A DNA stretch of 64,000 bases from Mesocentrotus franciscanus (lineage: Eukaryota; Echinodermata; Echinoidea; Camarodonta; Strongylocentrotidae), in NCBI GenBank assembly GCA_037976565.1, contig CP137686.1, positions 28,473,458 to 28,537,457 on the forward strand, given 5' to 3'. Position numbers and translations under genes: made by a program. The notes under the pieces were generated by a model, which was not told the origin of the DNA, ran no database searches, and saw only the letters and a program-made list of their open reading frames with translations. Shown here piece by piece: positions 41,201 through 61,121 of this stretch (its first letter is position 1; each line of letters begins with the position of its first letter).

Positions 41201-44200
41201 CTTCCTTCTGACCATACGGATACCTAGCCTAGTAGATAGGTACCGCTTGAGAAGGGGTGGGTCACCGCTGCTACGGGTGGTGAGGGGGTTGTTATGGATG
41301 ATGAGCTCTTGAAGCATGGGCCAGGCTGCTACTCCTAGAAGTCCCTCCTCCTCAGAAATCTAGAAGCAAAGGAAGAGGTTGTTGTTGTAATATTCATAAT
41401 CAATAACAGCTAAAAAAAAAACATTAAATATCGTCATCTGAATGATCCCCATCACTATCTTTAGATCTTAGTTATCAACATCCTCACAACCATCATCATC
41501 ACAATCCCAACTACCACCATCATTGTTTTCAGCATCGATTGATCGATCATCATCAACTTCAACGTCATTCTCATCCTCCTTCTCCTCAACATCACAATCA
41601 TCAGCATTATCATCATCATCACCACCATCACCACCATCACCACCATCATCATTTTCACCACTACCAACATTATCACTGACCGTGCCATCCTACCTTATTA
41701 TAAGCCAGACTGAGAGATGTAAGCTCAGGGAATGGTGGAAGAAGTTTTTTCACCTCGCCGTCTAAGACATGAGAAGCATCGAAGAGATCACCCTCCTCCT
41801 CAATGTCATCAAGAAGGTTTGACATCTCGGAGGCAGCCCCTTTTTCTAAAAAAAGATGGATAAAGCAATTAGAATATTCATCTCTTTGTTAATCATTATT
41901 GTGATCATTATCATTGTTATAAACCTGCTATTTCATTAATATTGTCACTATAATAATCATCATCATAATCATCATCATGGTCACCATCATCATCATAATC
42001 ACCATCATCAACATTATAATCATAATCATCATTATTATAATCATAATCATGTTTCTCATCTCTTTGCCCAATATAATGACACACTCAAAAGTTCACTAGA
42101 TACTGATAACACTCAAGCTGTACCAAAGTCCCTTTGATGCTTATAGATATGAGTATTTACATACTTTATTATAATGTTAGAATGACAAGTAATCAACCCC
42201 CAAATACATCCTATGAAAAGAGAAATACAAGATTGTACCTAGCTCACTGCCCTGTGGGGTGGTGGTCTCCTCACTTCTCTCCTCCTGGTCCTCCTTCTTA
42301 GCCCCACCCTTTTTCTTTCCCTTCCCAGACCGGGGTCGTCCCTTGCGTAGAGTGGAGTCAGATGTACTGTCTACAGCAACTAGGCGACCACTCACAGCTT
42401 TTAGATACGGCACAGACACAATCTCGTTCTTATCAAGGTTGAGTTGTCGCAGTCTAATAGAGAGAGAGAGAGAGAGAAAACACAAATTAGGAATACAGTC
42501 ATATCTGCTGAAGGGAACCAAGTATTGCTATCTGAAACAATTTGAGTTAGTTATATTGCTAACAAGAACTTTATAAGAGCACAGATAATTCCACAGTGTA
42601 CATGTACAGCTATATCAAAATCTGAAAGTAACGTCATGAAACATGAAATACTTGATAAAATCTTCATACTCACTTTTTAAGTCCGGCTAGACTGGCGAAT
42701 ATGGCAAGATCATGTAAGGCATTGTCATCTAGGTTCAGGATCTCAAGCTTAGAGAACCTTGGCATTCGACTGGACTCAGAGTCACTGAAAAAAAAAATAT
42801 ATGTTAAAATGTTGTTTTTAAATGAAGGATACACAGGAGGTATAGACAGGCAGTGAGAAAGATGGGAGAGAGGGAGGAAGAAAGACACCAAGACAGACAG
42901 AGAGAGAGAGAGAGAGTCAGACAGAAAGCGAGATGGACATTGGACAGCATTGGAATTTGAAAAAGAGTTGATTCTAAATATCAGGAACAATTGTGCCAAC
43001 TTCTAAAATCCTCTATTCTGGCATCTGGAAAAGTTATTTTTAATGGTAGAAAAATAAGGAAAATATTAAGATCGATGAAAACATTAAAATAACATATAGA
43101 TATCATACATGGTACATACAACCCTTATTGTAAACACATTTGAGAACAATTGCACAAATGTAAATGTAGAACTGAAAATAAAATGTTTTAATTAAAAATT
43201 TGAAATAAAATTGATGATGGTAGATGTAGATTATGAATATGAAGTGCAAATTTCTCTGTAGTTCAACTCGATCTGCTGTTCTCTCACATTCAACTTGTTC
43301 ACATCAGGACTGTAGAGGGCAGTATACCAGCAAGGGGCTGACATCAACAGTAATTGATGCTATAATGAAGATACAAATTACTGGAGAAACCAGCCCTTGC
43401 TGGCATACCATGACAGCATGGAAGACATCCCACTGTCCATTCCAGGTCACCATTGAGATAGTTGACGTGATGGAGTCCTTGTTGCTATGCAGTACAGCTT
43501 CCACAAAGCTTCTTTAGAAGCCTCCATGCATGAATAGTATACCAAGCAGACCTTTCCTGGTCGACCTCATGTGTTTTTACCCAAAATTTTACTACAATGA
43601 AGTCTTTTTTTCCATAGAATGCTACTTTGAGGTGGTCTATTGATTAAAGTAGAAATACTTTTAAAGTGACAAGCCAGTTATATACATAATTATTTAGTTT
43701 AAGTTGTACAATTATTTACATACGTAGATATATATTCTTGGTAGAGCATAACAGGTTTGATAGAATACCAAACACAGCTCGGGACTTGAGAAACAAAGGG
43801 TAATCCTCCCCACAAGGATACCAACATGGATATAAAAAGATACATCATTGCCTGCTTTCAGCCAGCAAAATTGCTTTGTTCCTCCAAACCTGCCCCAGGG
43901 AAGCCGAAAGACCTTATTTCACTCATTTTGATTTTTGGATTTTACTCTTTTGAGAACTCTTTTGAGATTCCTGCCTTGAAGCCTGGCTGGAAGAGCTCTT
44001 ACCTTATTTGTATTTTGAACGGTTTGCCCATCTCCGGAGGTAATGACCTAAGCTGGTTTCCTGTGAGGTACAGGACCTTGAGGTTGGTGAGCAGACCAAG
44101 ATTACCCACATCATCCTTGGAGAGATTGTTGTGTGATAGATCCAATACCTACAGTGAAAAGAATGTTAACAGAAAATGATAAACAGCGCCAAATAATGAA

Positions 44201-47200
44201 GACAACAAGGGGAAATAGGAATGAAAGAATGAGGCCACACGATGGCTCAGTGGTAGAGCAGTAAGTCTTGTAACTGTGAGGTTCCAGATATGAAACAATG
44301 ACAATGTGTGTACCCTTCGGAAAGACATTCATCATCAATACCAAGTCCCTGGGATTGGACATAAAGCAGTACATCCCACTGGATATACTTCCCTACAAGT
44401 ATACTTACTTGCTTTCTTACCAGTCAGGAAAATAAATCACCAATCATCAAAAGAAAAAAGATGGCCAATCTTATAGCTTTGGTGTGTATACACATGCTTC
44501 CAGATAAGACATCAACATCAAGACTAAATAAAATCTGGAACCTGTTTCATAAAACTTGTTATCAATTACATCTTCACAGATCTATGACAAATTTGCCCAT
44601 AGCCAATCAAATGTAAGAATTTCAGTGGCTTATAAAGACACGTATTTTGTTACTGATAACAAGCTTACTGAAACAGGGCCCTGATACAAAAGATCACAAC
44701 ATTCATTCTAAGATGATCTCATAAGTAGAATTGAAGATCAATTCAAGATCTAAATATGCAAGCATATAACAAACCTATAAAGTTTGCAAGCACCAATATG
44801 AAGTCTGATCACACCACATGTATATATCCTATTCAGATGAGAACCATCAAGGTAAGATCATCAGCTATCCAACAAGTTAGACGTAAGAGTGAAGTACAGG
44901 TACACCTTCATCTCTTCCGCTACTTTTAAGAGTATGATTTGCAAAGGAGCTTCAGATTTCGAATGTTGGGTTGGATGGTTTACTTATACACCTACACCTT
45001 GGTGGGGGAGAGGGTATGAATATGAAATTCATAAAGAAAAAGGATCATCCTAACAAAACAATAGCCCTGGAAAACCCCTTCCTAGAGACCTATTCATAAA
45101 GCATAAAGCACACAATAGTTGTAGGTGTACTCAGGTGTGTAGTCTGTACTTGGTAGGGGAGGAGGGTTTGATTGAAAACTGGGTCCCCTGGAGACAAGGG
45201 CACAAAGGAGGCTTGAAATGGCGCGTAAGACCCCCTAGAGAGAAGTAACGCTGTACCCCTGACAATGGATTCAACAATTAACAACGGCTACATGCAAACA
45301 CCATTGGAAACATTCAAATATGTATCTATAGAGTGCATGGGGACAAGAAACTAGTTCTAAATTTTATATTTTGGGAGATTTCCTTCATGGTTTTACATTC
45401 TTGTATGGATCTCTAATTTGCAGTGTTAAGTTGGATTTTAAACCTTTGTGGGGGAGGTGACTTTCATAGACAGTAATAGGATTGGTTTTCAGAGTTGCTA
45501 TGCAGCGAGCATCTTTTTACATTGTTGTCAAGCACAACATTGAATTATGCTCAGACAATACTACAACTCTATAAAGATGTCATACAAAAGGATATATTGT
45601 GAGACACAAAAATAAAAAAATCATTTAGAATGTAGTATCTTTTCAAATAACAAGTGCTGAAAATAGCAACAACAAATGCAATCCATTAAACTTATTGACC
45701 TGTGACACACGTAAATATGGCGGGAAATTCATAATAGATCAATCAATGGGCAGTATTTGTTGGCAACATGTAATATTTCTTAATTCCATAGAAACTAGGC
45801 TACTACATATTGAGATCATCACAAGTAGACTTGCACATACCCTCAAGCTTTGTGAACGTTTGAATATACCATAAAGACTGAGAAAATGACAATTCTTGTG
45901 GTATATTCTTCAAATTCCTTAGAAAATACACGAACAGAAAATATCTCAAGTGCACATTAAAGCTCTGTATTGAATGCAACGGTAAAGCTTGAGAAAAGAA
46001 GAATATTGTACTATTCTGATATTTGATACTATCCATAATTCTATTCTATTTGATGTAAAATGATGCAGCCCAAATAGAGAGGCTTACATCCCAACCAATA
46101 AAGCAAACAATTCAAGCATGACAACTGATTACCAGATCAATGAACGGTTAAGGCGGGAAACCGCCATACACTCAACTGGGTTGATAACCAATCGAAATTG
46201 AAAATGGGGCAACATTGGCTCTTTGTCATGGCATTTCAGTGCATAGACCACAAGCACATGTCATTCAGACCAAATGAAACTTTCCTGAACAATCATTCTC
46301 TCTCTCTCTCTCTCTTGACAAGGCAAGATTGTTGGAAGCTTGCTTAAGATATTGACAACTATGTAAAACAGGAGTTTGATAAAGATCTACAGTATTACTA
46401 TTTATAAGATTACATGTAGGTAACTGCTCTTCTGATGTGATTATACCTTCACAATATATTTCATTCGCACTATAAAGACATAACAATTTATATGTTTGGA
46501 ATCTTGGCTGTTTTTCTTTTTTCATTTCTATAATCTTCTTTTCTTCATTTTTTTTTGTCAGGGGTGGGAGGGGGAGAGTCTCTATACAATGAAACCTGTC
46601 TATAAAGACCACCCAAGGGAGACAAGAAAAGTGGTCTTTATAGGCAGGTGGTCTTTATGTACAGGTGCCTATAGTACATGTTTAATGAGAAACTATTTTC
46701 AAGGGAAACTAAAAATGAGGTGGTCTTTGTAGACAGGTGGTCACTACAGCAGGTTTGACTGTATATAATACATTTGATCACATTTGCCTGGAGAGAAGAC
46801 TAAGCTTGTCACCCTCCCAAATCTCTACAGAAAATTTTAACAAATGCCCAATATGTATGTGAAAACATTTTTTTCTTGTTTCCCACATATGAAACAACTT
46901 ATGAATCCTTTATTAAAACTTGAGAAATTGGACATGTTTGAAAATTTTCCACCCAAAACGAATGAAAAGCCGCTCACAAAGGAAATCACATGGTAGCCAA
47001 TGATGCAATGAGTCCAGTAAGGGAAAAAAGTTCCTTGATTTGAAATAAAGACTTGATATTAACAACAACATTACATCACATTCTTATCTAACAGATGAGC
47101 ATGCATCTCTTATTTGTCTTGGGTTTATTCAAATCAAATTATCGCAAGGGTGGAGTCTCAATTAACTTTATCTACATCTAGAGATTCAGTGAGAATATAA

Positions 47201-50200
47201 AACTTACCTCTAGATAAGGGAAATGATTGTAGTCTAAATGAATACCTCTCAAGCCATTGAGAGGTAACTCTAGCTCACGTAAGATTGGGAAATGGTTGAA
47301 GGCATCTGTAAACAATGAAAACAGACATAAAGAGATTGAAAAATTGAATTTCAACATTTGATAATGTTAGTTTAAGAGTTGCTTTCAGTTTTTCGCCAAT
47401 TACAATCTGTTCAAACACTAGCTTGTTTCATTTAGAACAATTTTTTTGTTTACTACATTTCAAACATATTTCAAACCATCTCAGAAAATATGAGAAGGAT
47501 GTATAAACTATGTAAATGTATAAAATAATAACTGCATGGAGTTTGTTTCTTTCATTTCAAGTTAACTTCTATTTTGAGTAAAAAATTATTTTTCATTTCA
47601 CAATCTTCGATCATTTTGACAGGAATTTCTTTAAAACAGGTCAATGATATATGACATGGCATCTTTCAACATTGGTTGGTTGATTGGTTTGTTATACCTG
47701 ACTGCTAAGAGAGCATGTGTATGCGACTATGCGTGTAATTAAGCAACCAGGGGACCAAAGAATTTAAGTCCTCTCAGAAAGACTTGGTAATGAGGGTTAA
47801 TGCCTTATCGAAGGACACTAGCGCATCGACTTGGTTTTGAACCCGGGACCTCCCGGTCACGCCACCACTGCTCTACCACTGAGCCATCACACCTCCTTAG
47901 GAGTTTTTATTATTCATATTATTACTACATTTTTCTTAAAGCTTGACACATCAAAATTATCTTTCAATATACCATTTTTTTTTTAAGCCATTATCATTAT
48001 TATTGTAAGAGTGTACATTTGTGCACAGGATATATTTCTTTCCTCCTGATTGAAGATTTAAGGATGGATCAAGATTTAACTTACCAAACGGTAGCAGGTT
48101 TTCACCAGCATTGACATATGCAACATTAATGAAGAGTTCAAAATCTTCTTGCTTGACCTCAGTCAAATCCTGTCCAGATATATTTACGGAGCACAGATCA
48201 GTTGGGTCTTCAACACAACAGCGTGTCAGCTACATGTACATGTACAGACATGAAGTTGGTTTAGGACAGAAAAAGAGAGGGAGAGAGAAGGGGAGACGGG
48301 GAGAGAAAAAGACAGAGAGAGAAGGGGAGAAGGAGAGAGAGAGAAGGGGGATAGAGAAAAAGAGAATAAGGAAGATTAGTATCGTGAATATTACTGCAAT
48401 ACCATGCCTTATTATGATTCGATTTGACAAATAATAAAATGAAATGAAAAAAGAATGAAAACATTACAATATTACCAATACAGTATCTCCTCAAAAATTT
48501 TCTTTTGAAACTTTGTTCATTCCTTCAGTTTCAACACAGTACATTTCTCCATCAAATCAATACCCAAATTAATTTTCAAATTGCTCAATATTTTTGTTCC
48601 ATTTCCATGCACTCCTTTGACTATTTGCTTAAGACACAAGTATCCAATGATTTTCCTAGATTAATGATTTTTCCATTTTATTATCATCTCATATTTCAAA
48701 CACATCAAAAACTACATTAAACCTTTAACACAGAAATGTGTGTATCACTCACATTACCTACAGTTTCTATCAACGATAGTTTGTTTGGTTTCAAATCTTG
48801 AGTTCACTTATAATATCTGATTTTAGGAACCATTTGATGAGTGAATGAGTAAAATCTCACCAAAAAGAATCCATCCAAAACTCCAGGAGTTGTGCTCTCC
48901 TCTTCTTCATCTTGTACGATCCCCTCCCTGTTCGCTCTTCTTTCTTCTTTCTCCTTCTGTTTGCGTTCATACTTGAGCTGTGCATATGTCTTAGGTTCTA
49001 CAGTGGGTTGGGTTAAGTGTCGGATTTGTTCTGTCCGTTGAGCAACCAACCATGCTCCAGCTGAGGAAAGATACAAAAGAGGAAACCAAGTTGAATTTCA
49101 TGTTTGTAACATATATTTATAACAAGAAATGTAATTAAAAGTGTTTGATATATTGACTTTTAAGGAAAATTCAGATATTCTTTGTTATAATATAGCTATA
49201 TATACACTGGAAAAACATTATTTGATAGACCTACATGTATTTATTGAGCTAAACAAGAAACATCTAGATTTTGCATTCTTGAACACAAATTTAAAAGTTG
49301 AAATGGAATTACAGAGCCTTGAATGCAGGTTTTCAGGTATTAAATAATGGGGACATGCATAAGATCTGCTTCTTTTAATTTTGAACAAAACTTAAATTAT
49401 AAAGATCTACTTTAGTTTATACAATTTTTGACACAACAATTTCTTTGATGCTAGCAATATCAAAGAAAAAGATCTCACATCAATTTTTAATTTCAGTATC
49501 ATTTCTCCATAATTAATGTTGCATTCTAATGCATCAAATGTTTGAGGGAAAAAAAATGTCTGCTTTACACATTGACATTGTTCTATCATGTCTAGATCTA
49601 CTGCTTTTGAAAACTTGCTGTAGTGTTATGCTAGGTTGGGGAAAGTGCCACACCCACCCCCATTCCTGCCTGCCCACCAGCAGAATCTAGCGGATATATG
49701 GGTTACAAATGCAAAGGAAGCAAGTTATTATCTTTACTATAAGCTTGTAAGTGCTGTGTTTGGACTTGTCAACTTTGAAATTTGCTGTCTTTAACGACTT
49801 ATAATGATGGGGGGTTGTGTGTCCGACGCTTAACAAAAAAAAGCCATCACTTTTACCTTCAAATTTGAAAAAAATGTATCCATCAATAACACCAACTTAC
49901 AAGTAGACTACAAGTTCAACGGTCATAAACATTTATGCTTTATTATTTTGTCTAACATAGACTAGGCCCCCTAGTCTAAGTTCACTCTAAGTCTTTAAAG
50001 ATGTATGAAATTTTGCACGTAAACATCTTCAAATCTGCCGTTTTAATTCAACAGACTGGAATCTGGATACACAACCTGTTGTCCAGCTAGAGGACCAGAT
50101 TCCCAACATCTGGGTATATTATTAATATTAATATTATAATAATGGTTAAGTTTCTGTCCATTTTGTAATTGTAAAAAAAAATTGTATGTAACTTTTCATA

Positions 50201-50727
50201 GACTAGAAATAGAAATAGATCTAGATCTAGGGTCTATAGGTCTATATAGTATTTCTCAAATAGAATTAGAAATAGAATACACCTAGATCGATCTCGATCT
50301 ACTCTGAATAGTTTCTATTTTAGTATTGGCTAGGTCTAGTACTCAAATGTTTGGCAATGTCTATTTCCATTGTGTCATGCAGGCTACATTATGATAAAGC
50401 ATTATGATTATCTGCCAGGCACCAGCAACATTTCATCCACATTCCATTTCCACTTTCTTCATCGCACTCACTGCACTGCGATTCACTCAGCTCAGCCGTG
50501 CATCACAACTCTCTCCCGCGTATCCCGTGCACTCTTGTTTACAAAAATAGCCGACATTAGAAAACGCGCAACATCGTCAAATTCTTACTATTTTGCCATA
50601 AAATGGAAAAACATGGTAATATATTCTCACCACTATCAGATGATCCAAATATCTGTCGAACAGGAAAGCAGTTAGAAACAAAATGATTGCTCCCTTCCTC
50701 TAGTTTGATGCCAGCAGGCACAGCCAT
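38076..50727 (-). CDS. XRRA1: XRRA1, X-ray radiation resistance-associated protein 1 (leucine-rich repeat), complete, 13 exons
   Basis: Minus-strand join, 5' to 3': 50727-50631, 49060-48861, 48229-48085, 47305-47208, 44148-44003, 42784-42674, 42453-42239, 41845-41694, 41359-41147, 40803-40444, 39875-39555, 39019-38852, 38237-38076. Total 2,388 nt, 795 aa plus TAG, close to human XRRA1 (about 790). All junctions are GT-AG. Family landmarks: SNCFPVRQIFG near residue 20, GAWLVAQR, DLCSVNISGQD, NVAYVNAGENLLPF, and LRRs at about 150-300 (LRELELPLNGL, LEVLDLSHNNLS, LKVLYLTGNQLRSLPPEM, LEILNLDDNALHD, LRQLNLDKNEI). A Lys-rich linker, another LRR, a Pro-rich low-complexity region (460-690) and a helical, Gln/Glu-rich C-terminus follow. 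Vertebrate XRRA1 is linked to the X-ray response, but its molecular role is poorly defined; the LRRs imply protein binding. Start: first ATG in frame, with the conserved N-terminus directly after it. Confidence 0.94.
38852..39019 (-). CDS. XRRA1: XRRA1 exon 12
   Basis: SKVPEKPPHLTKAEKLSDIL EVMKSRETYVEKNLGEILAD and KEFPQVTRLLQE, predicted helical. Phase 0 donor gtaaaa. Confidence 0.9.
39555..39875 (-). CDS. XRRA1: XRRA1 exon 11
   Basis: 321 nt, phase 0. Pro/Lys-rich start, then VPQKFKGYEMFYDAPDDPEV and the IQSNLRSLRLALKHSTVYG segment. Confidence 0.92.
40444..40803 (-). CDS. XRRA1: XRRA1 exon 10 (Pro-rich)
   Basis: 360 nt, phase 0 at both ends: VAELVPPIPKKPLQLML, a Pro/Ser-rich region and acidic/basic low complexity. 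Supported by exact phase fit and by uninterrupted frame. Confidence 0.88.
41147..41359 (-). CDS. XRRA1: XRRA1 exon 9
   Basis: ISEEEGLLGVAAWPMLQELI IHNNPLTT, then a conserved PPLLKRYL segment and a basic stretch RMVRRKPS. Phase 0. Confidence 0.92.
41520..42060. repeat. CAT/CAC/ATC trinucleotide repeats in XRRA1 introns 7-8
   Basis: Tracts such as catcaccaccatcaccacca at 41,615-41,650 and atcatcatcataatcaccat at 41,940-42,050 flank exon 41694-41845. The Ser/Pro and Met-rich frames across them are compositional. Confidence 0.85.
41694..41845 (-). CDS. XRRA1: XRRA1 exon 8
   Basis: EKGAASEMSNLLDDIEEEGD, then PPFPELTSLSLAYNK, which starts a further LRR. Phase 0 donor gtagga. Confidence 0.9.
42239..42453 (-). 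CDS. XRRA1: XRRA1 exon 7 (LRR and basic linker)
   Basis: KLRQLNLDKNEIVSVPYL, then a Gly/Lys/Arg-rich linker (RPRSGKGKKKGGAKK) and acidic residues. The acceptor follows a short GA repeat (CT on the transcript) that serves as its pyrimidine tract. Confidence 0.92.
42674..42784 (-). CDS. XRRA1: XRRA1 exon 6 (LRR)
   Basis: SDSESSRMPRFSKLEILNLD then NALHDLAIFASLAGLK, matching the human ...LETLMLDDNRL...FASLAGLR region. Donor gtgagt. Confidence 0.93.
44003..44148 (-). CDS. XRRA1: XRRA1 exon 5 (LRRs)
   Basis: VLDLSHNNLSKDDVGNLGLL and LKVLYLTGNQLRSLPPEMG, two LRRs. Ends AG before gtaaga. Preceded by an intron of about 3 kb. Confidence 0.93.
44228..44380 (+). mobile_element. Degenerate tRNA-derived SINE
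   Basis: gatggctcagtggtagagca is a good box A; the box B is decayed (ggttccagatatgaaac). The downstream cttcggaaagacattcatca block resembles the body of the copy at 47.8 kb. It lies in XRRA1 intron 4, antisense to the gene. Confidence 0.72.
44535..44682. mobile_element. MITE with CCCTGTTTCATAAAACTTG ends, copy 3 (XRRA1 intron)
   Basis: ctggaacctgtttcataaaa at the left and gcttactgaaacagggccct at the right. The interior is inverted relative to the copy at 31,632 (tagccaatcaaatgtaag). Confidence 0.8.
46585..46763. mobile_element. CAGTCAAACCTG-family MITE in XRRA1 intron 4
   Basis: TACAATGAAACCTGTCTATA at the left and caggtttgactgta at the right, with the interior ggtggtctttgtagacagg. Lies between XRRA1 exons 47208-47305 and 44003-44148. 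Confidence 0.8.
47208..47305 (-). CDS. XRRA1: XRRA1 exon 4 (first LRR)
   Basis: DAFNHFPILRELELPLNGLR GIHLDYNHFPYLE, an LRR unit, ending phase 0 at gtaagt. Confidence 0.93.
47745..47895 (-). mobile_element. tRNA-derived SINE
   Basis: On the minus strand it reads gatggctcagtggtagagca (box A) then cgggttcaaaacc (box B), followed by cttcgataaggcattaaccc. Inserted in XRRA1 intron 3 in the gene's orientation. Confidence 0.8.
48085..48229 (-). CDS. XRRA1: XRRA1 exon 3
   Basis: LTRCCVEDPTDLCSVNISGQ through INVAYVNAGENLLPF, the most strongly family-specific block. A TACATGTACATGTA run lies in the acceptor region. Confidence 0.94.
48262..48372. repeat. Purine-rich GA tract next to XRRA1 exon 3
   Basis: aaaagagagggagagagaag and similar for about 110 bp, polypyrimidine on the XRRA1 transcript and just upstream of its acceptor at 48,230. 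Confidence 0.85.
48861..49060 (-). CDS. XRRA1: XRRA1 exon 2
   Basis: Begins AGAWLVAQRTEQ, then a basic/acidic helix (ERKQKEKEERRANRE), DEEEES, and GVLDGFFL before gtgaga. Confidence 0.92.
50631..50727 (-). CDS. XRRA1: XRRA1 exon 1
   Basis: ATG at 50,727. Encodes MAVPAGIKLEEGSNHFVSNC and FPVRQIFGSSDS, then the donor gtgaga. The (N)NCFPxR core is an N-terminal signature of XRRA1. Confidence 0.92.
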
Positions 50728-51057
50728 ATTGCGACATTGCTCTTCCCTTGGTTTATTGTCATGACAACATTGCCATTGTTTACATGAAAATAACCGGTAT
50801 TGTCGAAGATTTCCCTGCGTAGTTTATGATATGAAAGAATAATTTCAAATAATGGTAACTCTACGGGTGGTCTTTAGTGGTATTCCTTCTAACAATTTTC
50901 TGATAGGGTGTTTCATCTACCTATTTACTCATGTAACCAGGAAACAGAAACAAAACATCTATCCGAATTGATCAAGTAACCGAAAGGGTCTTATTTGCGA
51001 TCCGTGAACTTTAAACCGAATTCGTACCATTTCTTCCATTTACTTCCGGTTCCCCTT

Positions 51058-51132
51058 ATCATATATAGAGGTCACGTCGACGATTGGCGAGCTTGCTTGA
51101 TTGAACTGAAACATAAACATTACGTAGTGAGT
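51058..51132 (+). promoter_or_regulatory. NKAP: Candidate NKAP core promoter and non-coding first exon
   Basis: TATATATAG at about 51,061 is followed about 65 bases later by a donor-like gtgagt at 51,127, so a short untranslated first exon could join the acceptor at 52,766. Inferred from motif spacing only. Confidence 0.3.
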
Positions 51133-52083
51133 TAGCTTCTTCTTTAGACATTATCATACTTAATATCTAGTAATACTTGTGTATAAGTAATTGGAGAACA
51201 GTTTATTAAGTTTTATTTTAAACAATCTAGTATGAATGCGCTCGCTGACGACGTGTGATTTCAGAGTTATCGCGTCATTGCATTTGCGTTGTGAACTGCC
51301 ACCGAGGCCGAGACGTCCACTGCACTGTCTCTGCCCATATACACCGGGGTGGCTTTGGCAGTGCAGTGCCGATTAGACCGAAAGCGCAAAGCTTCAGTCT
51401 CTGAGTCTGATATCGACGGTTGTTCCGCTGAAATTGCATCTGGCTCCTCTGACCGCCTCTATACATTTTTTTAATGTCAACAAATGTCATTTTTATTATA
51501 GAATGACCCATACCAGACGGTTATTTCTGTCTAGCTGCCGATATGCTTAGTTAATGATTTCGGCAACTGGGCTCGATCTTGAGCTCGAGTGACTAGTTGA
51601 CTGTGTCAGTGTCTGTGAGTGTGACTGACTTGTGGCTCACGGTAACTAAGGCCTAAGGGGGTGTTTCCAAACTTTCCATTTACTGTACCATTCTTTCTGA
51701 CCCACCCGACACACTTCAACTTTTGTTCAAGTTCAATCTAACCCACTTTTTTCTTATTCATTTTCTACACAAAGGCATTTTCATGAGACAGGTTCTGTGA
51801 TTGGCCTTTTTGGCTAGTGAATATTCATGACATGAGCGCGGTCATCATTTCGTCATGCGAATAATGCGTAACAAATTTTAACGTCCACTATTTACAAATC
51901 CACAATCGTTTATGAATCTCACTTCCCCCAATCAGCTATCAGCGCGCACATCGTGCAAGCATTGTAATTGACACGCTTGTAAATGATACACTCGGCCGCT
52001 TGTAATTTACGCGCTAGTTATTTTCTTTTGAAATCTTCTGCCGATATCATGGGAACAACTGCAAATGATCATATTAATGCCCC

Positions 52084-52583
52084 CCCCCCCCTGGATCCGC
52101 CAATGCTAGTGTTTACAAATAAACTTTGATTTATTTCAAAACAAAACGGGTCAATACTCAATATAGACCCTATATCAAGATTTGTATTAAAATAGTTACA
52201 ATAGAGCAGGGGTATATTCTGGATTTACCAAAAGGTGGGGGAGCAATAATCCAAAAATTTACTGACAAGCAAAAAAAAAAGTTTTTTTTCTTTTCTGTTT
52301 TGTCCAAAGGGGGGGAAGGGGGCACTTAAGCCAGCCCCAACAAAGCTTAACACGTGCTTCTGTTTTTACTCGCACTACTTGTATACACACACACGATGCA
52401 CTAATCAATCGTGACCACTATGAGAGACACCACACCACAATTTCCTCGTTTAGTTGCTGAAAAGGCTTTCGACGAGTACTGGCATAGAAGTAGAAGTAGA
52501 AGTAGAAGCACTTTTCGTCCAAGGGCCGGTTGTGCCCCCCTGGATCCGCCAATGTAGAGTTTACAAATAAACTTTGATTGCGC
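52084..52583. repeat. Direct repeats of about 49 bp
   Basis: cccccctggatccgccaatg followed by gtttacaaataaactttgat appears at about 52,084-52,131 and 52,535-52,580, enclosing about 400 bp. Could be the ends of one insertion or two copies of a dispersed repeat. Confidence 0.75.
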
Positions 52584-52777
52584 CCCTCCCCTTTTAAGTG
52601 TTGCCCTCGTTTTGTAGCCAAGAAAACATGAAAGGAAACAAAATAAATCTCTTCCTGATTCTCACCTGTTTTGAATTTGTACACATAACACTGTCTTGGA
52701 AAAGAAATGAAACTCTTTCATGTAGATCTCACGTTTTTCCCTATAAATTTATTTTCGTTTTTGTAGTCACTACCAGA

Positions 52778-60655
<7,878 letters not shown>

Positions 60656-60745
60656 ATGGAGAAACATGGAATAGATTAACCAGTCAATCAGTCTGTTTGC
60701 AATTACAGGAACAATAGATGCATCATCGTCGTTTGCTTGGATGAC

Positions 60746-61121
60746 TTAAAGAGAACGTTGAGTTCTGAGAAAGGTGAACAAATAATTTGTGAACTTTTTC
60801 ATTCTTTTTATGTTTGTGTGGAAGAGGATCATAGAAAAAAGTCCCATGAAAAAGATGGCTTTTCAAATGCACTCATATTCGACATCTGAGAAGTAACAGC
60901 TACAGGCTGTTGACCACAACTTTCATGCCAGATGTTTGTTGAGTCCCATATACACATTTCTGTGTACAGTGCATGTGACCTTTAGGAAAACTGGTCCAAT
61001 ATCTTTTTATTTTGGTGATTCTAAAACCTCGCAGTATACACCAGTTCTTGTCTGCTGCACAACCAATCTTTTCCAATCGCTCCCCCAGTTTCTTTGACAA
61101 TGTAATCGTCTTTATCTTTAA
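60746..61121 (-). mobile_element. TTAA-flanked MITE, subfamily B, downstream of NKAP
   Basis: TTAAAGAGAACGTTGAGTTC at the left, tttatctttaa at the right, and the shared interior blocks. More diverged than the intron-3 copy. It begins about 90 bp after the NKAP stop, so it probably lies within the 3' UTR. Confidence 0.8.

Larger units (their letters stand above)
50728..52777. other. Divergent intergenic interval between XRRA1 and NKAP
   Basis: Contains the start regions of both genes. 50,728-51,350 is relatively CpG-richer. 51,640-52,760 has low complexity, a 49-bp direct repeat (52,084 and 52,535) and a GTAGAA microsatellite (52,484-52,510). NKAP's 5' UTR is probably split, since an acceptor (tttttgtag) precedes its ATG by 11 bases. 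Confidence 0.6.

Noticed and set aside
47745..47895. tRNA gene on the minus strand
   Set aside because: Same reasoning; a tRNA-derived SINE head in an intron.
52598..52777. 60-codon upstream extension of the NKAP frame
   Set aside because: A splice acceptor 11 bases before the ATG at 52,778, good start context there and no NKAP-like residues upstream make it 5' UTR or intron.
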